From positions 1,748-65,747 of the forward strand of contig DF239277.1 in NCBI GenBank assembly GCA_000507305.1: DNA of 64,000 bases, written 5' to 3'. This DNA comes from Breviolum minutum Mf 1.05b.01. Taxonomy: Eukaryota > Sar > Dinophyceae > Suessiales > Symbiodiniaceae. The translations under genes were made by a program, and so were the position numbers. Every line of letters starts with the position of its first letter. Positions within the stretch are counted from its first letter, which is position 1. The notes under the pieces are model-generated. The model was not told where the DNA came from. It searched no databases and saw only the letters and a program-made list of their open reading frames with translations. Of this stretch, positions 23,228 through 34,829 are shown piece by piece.

Positions 23228-23879
23228 CTGAATTAGAGAAAGTCAACGGAAGTTCCGTTTTGAAAACAAAACACCAACTTGAATGAAATGTTTGGGAAGC
23301 ATTTTTCACGACAACTCTGTGGCTTCATCTTGATGTCTTTCAACTATCATTCTCGCCTGGCATATGGATCGCTTAATTGGCCTCGTGGTAGATGGCTGCA
23401 TAGAGAGAAGGGATTTTGAGAGGAAAAAACAAGCACCAGCATCAGTATATTGCATGGAATCTTGCTTCTGTCAAGCCACAAAAAAATGCCAACTTAAGTC
23501 CTAAGTTGAATAATGGACCAAATCATTTGATGGTTGTAGTCAAACTGGTATCATCTGAATCCTGATTCTGGGGTCACGTTCTTATCACCATCCTACCCGT
23601 GGAAGTGATACAAACACTGTGACGAAACGTCTTCAATCGCTGTACAATCTTATCCAGTGATTCTAGTAGCTGGTTGATCCACCCGGTCTCCCAATCCGAA
23701 TCAAGGGAAATTATAAAAACGAATTCGAAACCCTGAAAGCCACGAGCTAGTCCAATATTTCACCACTTTGAATTCACGTCACACCTTCACCTTCCATTTA
23801 CAAAAAAAAACACTTTTTGCCAAATAAGCTCTTATAAGTCAGTTCTCAGCATGTTCTTATCATCTCACCTTCCTTCGCC

Positions 23880-24010
23880 CCAACATCCAATGACCTAATC
23901 CAAGGTGCACTTGGTGGGGTTGCCTCGTGCCCAACTGCCCACATCCTTCCCAGCAGCTCGACAGCAGAAACGCGTCACGGCCTCCACCAGCGGAAATGGG
24001 GCCCTCTTTT
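23880..24010 (-). CDS. Candidate exon, unknown protein
   Basis: After GGAAAAGAG the minus strand reads APFPLVEAVTRFCC and onward to a TAG near 23,898. A second frame is also open. No family was recognised. Confidence 0.35.
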
Positions 24011-24351
24011 CCAATAGGAAAAACAATGGACATGTATGTAGAACTCCTCAAATTTCCATTATATCATTATTATGTTGAGATTACCGGAGTGTAATAGTGT
24101 CGCAAAATGAATAAAACGTAGGAAATTCATAGAAATTCCATGTTCCACTTTTCTGTGACTGTTGGAAATCTTCCTCCGCTTGTGTAATCGAGTTTTGTGT
24201 CCTTCCTGCTTCTTTCTCAAGCACTTTTGATCTTCAACTGTTGATTTGTTTGCTGTAAATCAGCCCAAACCACTTGAAATCAACCAAAGACCAGAATGAA
24301 TAAGCAACAATCCATATCTCATGCATGAAATACAACCAGCACCCGTCTTTA

Positions 24352-27300
24352 TCAAGAAAGTCGTGGAGGTTGCTCAGCTGCCTCCTGGTTCTCAATCAGT
24401 TTCATGGCCGCCTCAATGCAAAAGTCCTGCATATCGAAGTGTCTGGTTGTAAGCCCATCTGGAGGGAGGAACAAAAAAAGCTGACACATCTTGATAGGCA
24501 CATATAGAAGAAACTGAAGCACGAATCAATCCAGCAAACCTTTGTAGCATTCCAACGTGACCAAAATCTCTACATAGGCTTCAAGAATATGCATTCATCA
24601 ATCACTACAAGCCAATTTCATGTCAATGCGGTACCAACCCATCGGCGGGGTTTTGATGCCATGCTGCACTCCTTCTCTGCTCGCTTCAATTGTGCTGCTG
24701 TTGGTGGTTCCAATTCACTTTGCCATTGAACGGGCAGAGAAGCGCTTTTGGGGTCAATCGCTTCCTCAGACTTGAAAGCTGGAGATGTATGCAACATACT
24801 GATGGAAAAAATCCTGCACCATCTTCAAAGCACTGGAATCAATGGGATATGTTTATTCAAACATATCTAAAATGTATGTACCATCTCCACCAGTGCAAGA
24901 TGTTCATCCATGGCATGTAGGGTTTTCTGCATGGGGCCAAAGGTTGCAGCCAGGGTGCCCGAGCACGTACAGCAGTCGCCTGGTGAGGACTGGTGAATCT
25001 GAAAGATTGAATTGACATAAGCTTGAATTGACATCAACGAACTCTTATAAGTGCAACTAGGATCCGCCAATCAAAAATTTCTATGGTAATCAACCAGTAT
25101 CGAATATCAACAAATAACAAAATAAAGTCATCATATTCTACTGTACTATAATCACTTTCCCAAAAAGACAAAGACTGACTAACCATCTTATCAGGTTTGG
25201 GTCCGTTATTGCCATTGCTGATAGTTTTGTGTGTTCATGTCTCGTCCAATTTGCATCTAGTGCAATAGGGACTTGCAGCTTTTTGACATCAGCCCGTTGA
25301 CACCTCAACCATCCCCAATCCCTTAAGTACCCGGCACTATCGTTTGAAAAGCATGGGCCATACTGAGGCGGAATATCCATGCCTTGTCAACTGCCAGTCT
25401 CCAACTACGGATTCGCTCGGGTTTGTGAAACAGGCCAATCTCGAGGGTACAAGTATGACAAAAAAGATTTTAAAAAAAAGTGTGCAATGGCTTCATTCTT
25501 GTGTTCTTGGGTGACACCAGGTAGTATTGCACTAGCTATAAAGATGGCTACAGGGAACATTGTCCTTGATGCAGAATAGGCTGCAGTGAGTGTAGTAGTC
25601 GCTTTTGCTTGCCATGTAATGAGGCAATTCTTCATACGCAGCTAGCCATCGATCAATGTTTGGAAATTTCTTGCGAACGTCATAGCCCTTGTAATACCTC
25701 AGCCAAAGGCAAAACACCGCATTTTGATCATGGGTATTGAATGGTATTGAACGGCATTGATAGGTGGTAATTCCAAGCTGGATCAAATTTGCCCGTTTCA
25801 AAATGTTTCACGTAAAACTCGGTAAACTCATGGTGTTTTTGACTGCATCTCTTTGATCCAAAGCCCAACAATCGAAACCCCACAACCCTATCAAAAACGC
25901 TGGCATGGCACATAGCACTGGCCACAGCTCGCTCCACATGCGATACATATTGCATGTCCACGATGGTGGGATGTTGGTACGGTAAGAAAAAAGGTGATTC
26001 CTTGGTATCAGAAAAAAACAAATCAAGCCTGACAGGATAACACCTGAAGCTTGTTTAGTGAGTGTGATTGTGTGCATGCACATATGTTTGCCAGAAAAGT
26101 CACCTTGCATCACACATGACAGAAATTGTATGAAATTGTTCTTGGGTTCGGTAACCACACATAAGCCACTCTAAGAGATTCTTCCCAGCAAAGTAACCCC
26201 ATCCCTAAACCTCACCCTTGATGACATCGCAGCGTTGCTTCCCCAGGCACCGTGTTGGCTCCAAGCTCACTATCTACTCGTTGCAACGTATTGGTGAAAT
26301 CACCTTCGCTGCCACCAATAAAGGGCATGTCAGGTCCTGGGAGCCGGGCCCACGATAGGTCCAGGAGTCCCAAAGATTTGAATGCAAAAATGGAAAGTTC
26401 CAATGCAAGGATGCGATCCTCCTCAATGTTGGGTTTGCCGGTTTGCAAACCACACAATTCAAAAAATTCCCTTATGCTCGTTGTTTGGGTTTTCTTTGGC
26501 CAAGTAACGAAAGAGATAAGAACACCAGGCACCAAACAGTTCACGTTCCAAGTTCAACAACCCTGCTGCTCTGTCTCGCAATTCTCCAGACATAGGAAAC
26601 CTTGGATCTGCGGTACACTTACTGTTGTCCAGGGGCCCAGGGCCTTGAACATCTGGCATCTTTTCCATGAGACAACGCAGATTTTGTAAAAACTATGCCA
26701 TGCAATACATGATCAAGATTATAGACACAAGTCGACACAACATAATATTACATTGCATGATATCTCATGTGTACATGTATATATATATACATTATATAAC
26801 TTATTGTGACCTACGACTGCCATCAAACCGTAAATGTCAATGAATCGTCTTGGCAGCAGCTTGAGTTGTCCCTTCCAAGGGGAAAAAAGTTGCGTACTTT
26901 CATGGAAAACCGACCATTTTTGTTTGACCAAATGACATTGGCTTGTCCGGGTTGGGGAAAGCTCTCTCCTCAAAGGCACGACGCTTTTTGCAAAACTGGG
27001 AGCAGCATCGGCTGGGCATCAAAAAAAAGTGGGCGTGAAAATTTCCTGGTGGGTGCCAAGAAGGCAAATGTTCTGCTGAAAAAATCGTGTAAATCATTGG
27101 ATATCATTGGATAGTAGCACCATGTAACACCTACCACCAGGTCCGGTCTTTCATTACATAGGTGCAAGTTGGTGCAACTTCGGTCACAAATTGCCAGTTA
27201 TCTTATTCATTGCCAAGCTTCGATTGTAAACCTCGGAATCTTGGGCAGTGCAAACATCAGGAGATGAATAGCATTGTTGTTTTTTATCTCAGACATCATC

Positions 27301-29499
27301 TCCTTTGATCCCACAAGTGAAGCTCAAAAGTCTGAAGTAATGCTAAATACAATCAATTGATAACCATTAGATATCCATCATCATGAGACATATCATCATA
27401 AGATATCACTAGAGATCAAAACAATATGACTGATTCTTCCAATCCCTTCGATACACAACTGTATGAGCACTCAAATGTTAAGCTTTTCAGGTGATCAAAA
27501 CCGATGAGGCTTGATGCTGTAGGATGATCCAATGGCTATGAGGCCATCACAATAGGATTTTAAGCAACCAGGCTGAACCAAGTACTTACACCTTTTTGCT
27601 GCTTGGATGAAAGGGACGTGCAGAACAGTATTATACATATTTATTTGTAATGTATTATATTATATATATATATATGTGTGTGTGTGTTTAAAAAAGGAAT
27701 AAGCGCCCTTTGTCAGCATGAGCCAAGATACATAATGTCCAAACTTTCCGTCATAACCTTTCCATCTATTTCCATTGCAGGGAGAAGACCTCTTGGCACC
27801 AGGTTCAAAAACTCCTGAGGCTTATCACCTTGGCCCCGTTGAACTGGTGGCGGGATCGAAGCAAGATAACATTTGCGTTACCTACTATGTCCAACCATCC
27901 AGAATAATGAGTTTTCCTACAGTGATAGTTGTATGGTGCATATATATGATTATTCAGTGACACCACGAGCTGACGAAATCTATCTTGGGTTGTCCAAGAA
28001 TACTTGTACAATTCATGACTTTAACATACTTTAACGTGTCATCTTTTGAATGTCGAGGTGCCATATGAGCGCATAGGTACTTTCTCCGTCTCATAGTCGA
28101 CTTGTTTCTCTTCGAGAAGAAGCCACACTTTCCTGGTCGACAAAGCATCTCAGCTTCACAGGGAGCAGTAGATCCCAATAGAAAAGTGGGATTTGCATGA
28201 AGCTAAATGAATTTGTGTAACACTTATACTGCATAGTCTTCAAAAAACCTAACACAGATTCTTCCCACTTTTAAAATCCATCTCTGGGAAATTAAGAAAA
28301 ACATTACCCAACAACCGTGCTGACCTTCATCCACAAGCCCTGATGAAAGCCCAGTGGCTGACAATATGGGCACCATGCTGCCTGATCTCGAAAAATCTTC
28401 ACACGGGGCTTTTGACCTTCGAGCAGCAGCAACAAATTGGTAAGATGTTAAAATCAAAAAAAGTGATAAGTAGGTATGTATGCTACGTAAACATATCATG
28501 TGTATATATAGTTTCTCCTCCAACTATACCAGCTATACCCCATCTGAGCTCGGAAAAACAACCCGTATTAAAATCTTATAACCAACCCTGGATGATGGAA
28601 TTCTGCTGCGGGCCGGCTTGGTGGGGATCGTGCTCCATTTCATTTCACCAGAAACTAAAGGAACATGTCAGGGCTGCCAAGTTCATCAAAAACAAAAATG
28701 ATCAATGGAATCATGCTGGTGAAATGGGCCCCTGATGGTTTGCAGCTACTTTGGAGGTCGTTCTGAGGTCGTTCTGAGGTCGTTCTGAAGTGGGTATGAG
28801 TTGGATGTTAATGGGTATATACAGGAGAACGATTTATGGTAGAGTAATCAACATGCATGCCTATTTGGTACATGTCTGGTATTCCTCATATATTAGAAAT
28901 GTAGACTAAAATGTGTATTCATTCTACAGAGGTCGTTCTGAGGTCGTTCCAGGGGTCGTTCCCCAGCTAATTCTGAACTTCAAACATACATAAGGCCATC
29001 GCAAATGGTTGCGGGCCGGCTTCATATTTCTTTTCTTCGTCCAACTGTGGTGCCACTGAATACATGATGAAAAGGCGCGGGGTTTCTGACGGTGCTCATC
29101 TGGAGTTTCCCTTTTGAGCATATTATGAATATCATCTTAACAAAACGGTGGGCTCACATTGTAGATCTCTCAACCGAGACAAGTCACGTTCAGTGCCAAA
29201 GTAACGCACCTGATGTCAACATCCATCCGTCTGGACTGAGGTCATACAAAACTCCACTATGTGTGGTATTAAAGCTCTAAATACTGCAAACAAAAAACTG
29301 ATCCTTATAACTCCATATATGTATGCGTATATCTAATTATATCCTTATTGCGTTCTATTTTCAAAAGACGTTCATCCTTCATGCATTAAGAATCATTAAG
29401 AAATCACTCTCAGCCTTGGCATCGGTATGTGGCACAACGCCTTCTGCACGATCGGCCCAATGTTTTAGCACCTCACGGCCTGCAGAATGGGCATCAGTC
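24352..29499 (-). CDS. Glutathione S-transferase family protein, 16 exons
   Basis: GST proteins use glutathione in detoxification or redox chemistry, usually in the cytosol or a plastid. Exons: 29410-29499, 29210-29256, 28990-29055, 28583-28654, 28359-28416, 28062-28132, 27732-27828, 26915-27011, 26509-26692, 26251-26303, 25912-26000, 25585-25697, 25180-25382, 24882-24998, 24635-24770, 24352-24458. Each length fits its phases, and the last ends in TGA. The thioredoxin-fold domain has the redox motif WCPYCQKVW, then PRGLLPAMEIDG with the cis-proline, and TESLDI. The alpha-helical domain has LERELFGAWCSYLF and KFPNIDRWLAAYE, then KSDYYTH, DIPPQYG. About 90 residues precede CPYC and about 200 follow the usual GST end. 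Three donors are GC and one probably GA. CPYC suggests a Cys-type (omega/DHAR/lambda-like) enzyme, which is inferred. The 5' end is missing. Confidence 0.9.
27655..27690. repeat. (TA)n(TG)n microsatellite
   Basis: TA run followed by TGTGTGTG, in the intron between GST exons 27732-27828 and 26915-27011. Confidence 0.85.
28752..28965. repeat. 11-base repeat near both ends of a GST intron
   Basis: GAGGTCGTTCT occurs as about three to four tandem units at 28755-28792, and related units recur at 28929-28962. Both clusters lie in the 335-base intron between exons 28990-29055 and 28583-28654. On the sense strand they read AGAACGACCTC. No other copy was noticed in the window. Confidence 0.75.
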
Positions 29500-29512
29500 C
29501 TGCTGTTGTTGG

Positions 29513-29870
29513 CTATTCGATTTTGATGTGACTATATAATATAACTATATAACCAAAATCAGTGTTTGGGATTACGTTTTGGGGGTCAGCTTGTTTATGA
29601 CACTGACATTCTTTGATCTTTGAACAAATTTGAGATGCGTCATTGTCATTCATTGCTTCGTGAAATGTCACTGGTGAGACTTGGATAGATTTGCATCTTG
29701 AAATCCAAGCTTTTGTCAAAGCGAATGCCTTTGAGTAGAGCCAAAAAAGTGTCCATGGAAGAAAAATTATACAAGTTGTTGGGCTCATTGACTGCCTTGG
29801 AATGGATCTTGCCCTATGGAACTCAAAACCCATGACATAGTAGCCGGGGAAGCATTCCAGACAGCACTAT
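29513..29870 (-). CDS. Exon(s) upstream of the GST gene
   Basis: Two coding-like readings are seen. After TTATTCAATAG the minus strand gives CCLECFPGYYVMGFEF, and after CTACTCAAAG it gives AFALTKAWISRCKS and onward. They could be 5' exons of the GST gene or the 3' end of its neighbour. The phase link was not established. The Cys-Gly-Tyr pattern recalls extracellular Cys-rich repeats, but this is weak. Confidence 0.35.
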
Positions 29871-30130
29871 TGAATAATGTGCCATGTTGCAGCAGGAAGG
29901 GGTGCTTTGAACACCCAGGGTTATTGCAAGAAAAGCGGCAATTTAACGGAAATACCCCAAAGTGCCTTGAACGGTCACTGTCAAGCTATGTTTGTTTTTC
30001 TCTTTCCGGATGAAAGCTGGGTCACGGACATAGTTTTGCCACATAAAATAACAAATCATCCTATTTAGTGTACATGTTTGGAGTAGGATTGTTTTAAGTA
30101 CGTATCAAATACCGTAGATAGTTGACTTGT

Positions 30131-30226
30131 TGGTGGTTTCAATTGATTTGAATCAGTCTAGTCCATCAGGATAATTTCCCCAGGTAGGGGTGAAAATGTG
30201 AAACAAAAAAAAAGGAAACCACCACC
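30131..30226. mobile_element. Hairpin element, GGTGGTTTC family, copy 1
   Basis: Perfect 10-base inverted repeats TGGTGGTTTC / GAAACCACCA enclose 74 bases. The interior has the near-palindrome CCCCAGGTAGGGG followed by TGAAAAT. A second copy with the same layout lies at 56191-56288. Confidence 0.65.
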
Positions 30227-30542
30227 TATAGTTTTTGAATCAACCACGATTTCCCTTCACAATGCATGTCGCTTCCCAACCAGTTTGACCTTTTTTTGAA
30301 CAGCACCTGCATCTGTCTCCCGCGCTTCGGTGGCCAGTCCTGAACGGGAAGATGCAAGTCATCAACAGTTTTGAAAAAATCCTTACGAAAGAGGATAACG
30401 AAAACAAACACATGCAAAAAAAAACATCAACGACTAGCCAGGGACCCTGGATTTCGCATTGTACGCCCAAATATTGGGGGCCTTTCATGTAGTTGCCCAG
30501 GTGTCGCCATAAACATCTAGCTAGTTATTTGACCTTAAGGCC

Positions 30543-30835
30543 TTGACGTATGCCAAGGTCTACAATGGAATTTGCGAGGGCCCCAAAAATCGGGGAAACT
30601 ATTCAAGCCCGTCTTTTTCCGGCAACCCTCAAAATCCATCACAACAAAGAGTCCATCCGTCTTGTGCAAAACACAATCGCAGCAGAAAATACTGTATCAC
30701 ATTCGGATTCTTTGGCAGAAGAGTCCCACATCTCTCCATCTATTCCATCTGACACCCCTTCTCTTATAATCTTTATGGCCCCTATAAGCTCTTTCAAACA
30801 GTTCATATCACGTAAACATCATTCCATTCCTTGAG
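30543..30835. other. Coding-like segment, strand unresolved
   Basis: All three plus frames and one minus frame (GIDGEMWDSSAKE) are open over much of this stretch, which has higher GC than its surroundings. This is typical of real exons in this window, but no splice pair decides strand or frame. Confidence 0.3.
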
Positions 30836-30984
30836 GAATGAGCATGACAGGTTGAAACCTGCAAGGCGCCCGCAGATGAAACGGCCGACGGGCAAAGCGT
30901 TTCAGAAATGTTCGAAGGTTCAGGAATTACAGCTTCCATAGAAACTGTTTTTTCTGCCCATCGGATGCCGAAGGGCAATCAACC

Positions 30985-31173
30985 TCACAGCTTCTGAGCT
31001 AGCAGTCGCTTTGCATCATCAGACGTGCTGCCCCCTTGATCGCAGCACCTTAATCCAATACATTGGGCAAGATAACATACGAACATGAGGGAAAAGAGGA
31101 ACGCTTGAACATACAAACACCGTAGCAGGGAGGATGCTCGATGTGTACTTAGTATAGCAAGAAAATCATGCAC
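30985..31173 (-). CDS. Candidate C-terminal exon with a membrane helix
   Basis: The minus strand encodes one strongly hydrophobic helix (AFLFSLMFVCYLAQ) followed by a short Cys/Ser/Lys tail and a stop at 30,985. This suits the end of a membrane protein. Its acceptor may be near 31,140. Family unknown. Confidence 0.4.
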   Translation of the reverse strand: MHDFLAILSTHRASSLLRCLYVQAFLFSLMFVCYLAQCIGLRCCDQGGSTSDDAKRLLAQKL

Positions 31174-31439
31174 GCGCGGAGGCCACCGTCACAGAAGTCA
31201 ATGACGAAGAGATATGGCGCAATCAAAGCAGCATCGAGGAAGTGAATTGTGGGAGCTATTGATCTCACAATGAAGGCTTACTGCCGAACCTCCTTTTTGC
31301 CTGGCGCTGACCTTGCACTCGCTTTTGGATGGCGCAGTGAGGGGCCACGTGTGCATGTGCATGAACCTTCCCTGGATCGGAAAAACATTGGTGTAGCTTG
31401 CATCAAATCAATTTAAAACTACTATGAAATAAATGTCAG

Positions 31440-31545
31440 AATCGCAAGGTTTCGATGAAGCTCTCGGCTCCTTCCCAGCTGTGTGGCATCGCTTTCATTG
31501 CACAGGATGCTCCTGAGATCATCGGGAAGGGAAACCTTGTTACTG
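31440..31545 (-). CDS. Exon of an unrecognised gene
   Basis: An acceptor (ATCAGTAACAAG) precedes GTTTCC, and the reading is VSLPDDLRSILCNESD through RSRELHRNLA. The composition is natural and hydrophilic. The donor is not fixed and the function is unknown. Confidence 0.45.
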
Positions 31546-31765
31546 ATTATCGTTTCAGGATGCAACATATAGAGTTTTTTTCGGCATACATTGCAGGAAT
31601 GATTTATTGACTCGCATGGGCATTCCAATGCTATCCTCCTTATATCATAGGTTTCATGTATAAGTTATAGTTATAAGATATACCCATACCTTTTGATATT
31701 TATATTGGATAATATTATATATTGTTATACACATGCACACACACATCAGCATCCAAACACTCATT

Positions 31766-31948
31766 TCAAGGGCTCCAGTGTAGCCCATAGCCCTCCGGCC
31801 GGGTCGTGCGCTGGCAGCACCACCCACCTGAAGCTGTTGCAATATCACCATATCTGATCCCCTCAGATCCATCAAATGTGTTGCAAAAAACGAAGTCTGT
31901 AAACTTTATCGCAGCTTCAGCTGCGAGTGCAGCTCCAAGAAAGGCCAC
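31766..31948 (-). CDS. Exon(s) of an unrecognised gene
   Basis: The minus strand reads FLGAALAAEAAIKFTD and EGIRYGDIATASGG. From an acceptor at ATTGCAACAG a second frame gives LQVGGAASARPGRRAMG. Two adjoining exons or one exon with an alternative acceptor are possible. Confidence 0.45.
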   Translation of the reverse strand: MAFLGAALAAEAAIKFTDFVFCNTFDGSEGIRYGDIATASGGWCCQRTTRPEGYGLHWSP

Positions 31949-32239
31949 TTGGCGTGGCCCAAAATTCCTCCAGGTTTGTCATGTCAGCCCCGCACTTCAG
32001 TCCCGCAATCAGATTGCATCTTGCATACCATGACATGATTGTTTCTTTGGGTAACTTCCTCATGTTTTATTCCTTCCAACATGGAGAATACTATTTGTTC
32101 ATCATTCTCATGCCTACTCCTTTCCTTGGTGCTTCTTATTCTTTGGTGACCTTTCCTTGTCGGCTGCTGGATGCCACGTGGAAGGCCAACCTTGGAAAAC
32201 TGGATGAAACTTGTCTCACTCCAAAGCATTTATAGATAC

Positions 32240-33750
32240 AAACGTTTTTGGAAAAACTAGATAGTCTATTTTCTTTCACTTAGCCTTTCAATGCATATCA
32301 TATTGTCGCGCATCATGTTATATCATATTCATATAGCGCTGACCATATATATAAATGTATATTAATATATCCATATTACACTCCTGAATTGAAACTGATG
32401 TCAACGTAGAAAATGGAAACTCGACAGCCTCAATCTAAAGCTTCCATTATGCCGTTCTAAATCACAGAATCAAACCACCGATCTTGCCCTGTTTGAAGGT
32501 TCAGTCTGCTCATATTTGCAATACTGGTGCAATTCCATGAATGGTTTTTGTTGACCAACTTACCAATACTTACCAATTATATCCAATTATGTCAACCCTT
32601 TAGGAATGTCATATCTAAATATATCTAATCCATACCATCAACCATCATCAACCATCAACCATAATAAACATTGCCATGGCTCAGGGCTCACAGGCGTCGG
32701 TCTCCAAAGTGTGACAGAGACTGCCATACGCTGCATGAGCACAGCCGTAAACTCGAGCCACAACTTTTTCAGAACAATTTACCCCATGGCCCCATGACTC
32801 AAGATTGTCTTGGGAGGGGATATCTTAGTTCCCAGGAGGATACCTCAAACAAAGCCAAAGAGTTAAAAAAAGAGAAATAGAGCAACATTTTTTCTGGAAA
32901 AAAGCATCCAGACAACTGGTTTTGGTAGATAACGTTGCTTAATTTGCAGGGCAATCTTTGCAGCACCAGCAACTTTGACAAATCTTTGTATGTGCAAATC
33001 CCTTTACGCTCTTTTCATCTTCCATGTAACTAAGGCCACAACGATTTGGCACCATCCTTGGGGCACATGTCATGACACAAGCTCCCGAACGGGATCAACA
33101 ACAAGCAGCAACTCAGCAACATGAAGCAACAGCAAAAGGAAGTTTTTTCATTTCCATCGGTTTTTGTCTGAGTTTCCCCTGCCGCATCAACCTGAACTCA
33201 TGCAATTGACTGGTTAGGTGATTAAGATTAGTCGTTGATTTGAAGTGCTACTGTACGTGGTTGCAAATATCAATGGCAAAAATGTCAATGGCAAATGTCC
33301 ATCTTGAAGATTGATGAGGCAGTTCTTGGGTGCTCCTCTGATAATATCACCATCTTACCTGGCTGACTGCCACCGAAGCAGTACCACATGTATCTACAGG
33401 TTGGCTAAAATCTCATATGGACGAGGCGGGATGAACCATCGTCAATCTAAACACCGTAGAAGCTAATTAGACATCCATGATTGTTGAATCAGGATCTATA
33501 CAATCTATATATGTATATATATATATATTATATATATAATCTTATCTATAGTACTATCAATCTTGCACACGGTTGGACCTATTAAATATCAATCGTTGCC
33601 CATCACTGGGTTCTCCAACTGGCCCTGGGCTCATCGCGGTAGAAAGCGAAGCATGAAGCGTTAAAGTGGCCCCCGTGAAAAGGAGGGGGTCTTGTGTGTT
33701 GCTTCAGCGATTGAACAAATCCTTGAGAAAGGCAGCTGGAATCCTGGAAT
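32240..33750. other. AT-rich stretch without a supported gene
   Basis: AT-rich with a (TA)n run near 33,505-33,540. Some minus-strand segments are open for 40-60 codons, but none has clear splice sites or domain-like content. Confidence 0.4.
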
Positions 33751-33804
33751 GGGGTCATGAGGAATTAGAAGCCATTGTGTTGCCACCAGCAATCGACAAG
33801 CATC

Positions 33805-34250
33805 CTAGGTTTCGTTGAACCAATGTGTTGCAAATGCACCTCCTTGAATTTCCCCAAAACCCACTCTGATGCACAACTCGAACGGCATAATGATGGCGCA
33901 TATTTGGCACTCTGTGGCCTCCAAAACAGTCATTGTTTCTCCTAAAACCATACACCAATATACACCATACTTCACATGTCCACCTTCAACTGCTTGATGG
34001 TCCACATTTTTCAATCGATAATGTTTTCTTGTTTTTTTTTGGTACCCAGAAGCTTGCTTGCGACTGTACAAACTTGCTGCTACTTCTGCGTTCCAGGAAT
34101 CTGTATCCTGTATCCTTTGTTCACCATTCTTCGATACCAGTTGACAGAGTTCCAAGTGCGGAAGTTGACAAATTGTTCCCCATTGCTGACTAGAGTAAGA
34201 ATCTTGCCAACCTTCTGTAGATGTTTCAGGCTCCTTTTTTCTTTGACTAA
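33805..34250 (-). CDS. Candidate exons, unknown protein
   Basis: The minus strand is open through about 34,240-34,040 (STEGWQDSYSSQQWG, then CQLVSKNGEQRIQ) and again at about 33,950-33,830 (TECQICAIIMPFELC). AG acceptors are available, but phases are not fixed and no domain was recognised. Confidence 0.35.
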
Positions 34251-34709
34251 ATGTACTCAAAATATGCCAAAATATCAATTTTTCAAACAAAGGACCCTGG
34301 AATGTGCAAATATGTGTGAAACAAAATAAACTGCCCAAAAGCAGTGGCGGCCCTCAGCTGATCTGGCAATCTCTGTGCAGGAACTGGTGGACCATGGTGC
34401 CATGTGGTTTCCATGTGGTTTCTGGCCACTCCAAAGCAAAAGTAAGCAGCAAGTCCTGAGGAATTTCGTTAATCATTGACTCGTTGTGGTCATGTGTTTT
34501 ACCTTAATCAATCGGTTCATGACCGGTGGTCAAGATCAAGAAGTAAACAAATTCAAAGATTCCTCTTCAACATATATAATTATTATATACATTACATTTA
34601 CTTTTACAGGAGTACTTTCATATTCTTACTTCCGGTGTTCTCCATGTGGGTATATGTATGTCTAATTAATTCAAAAGCAAACTGTTTAGTCAGATCCACT
34701 TTGCCTTGC

Positions 34710-34781
34710 TCACGGTGGTGCACTAGGCAAGGCTGCAGCTGGCTGGGCTGGAGCAGTATAGCCTGCCGCGGCCTCCTCCGC
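34710..34781 (-). CDS. Ala/Pro-rich terminal exon
   Basis: After an acceptor (CTCACTCTACCGAG) the minus strand encodes 23 residues (AEEAAAGYTAPAQPAAAL and onward) and TGA at 34,710. This is a typical disordered C-terminal tail. Partner exons were not found. Confidence 0.45.
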   Translation of the reverse strand, partial: AEEAAAGYTAPAQPAAALPSAPP

Positions 34782-34829
34782 CTCGGTAGAGTGAGCATGG
34801 CATGGTGTACATTAAAAAACATGAAATAT

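Noticed and set aside
23660..23700. CTAGTAGCTGGTTGATCC, resembling the start of 18S rRNA
   Set aside because: Only about a dozen bases fit; the following sequence (ACCCGGTCTCCC) does not continue as rRNA.
27775..27960. Plus-strand exon with acceptor TTTCCATTGCAG reading GEDLLAPGSKTPEAYH
   Set aside because: The minus strand of the same bases encodes the conserved GST segment and joins in phase to exons on both sides, so this is its antisense shadow.
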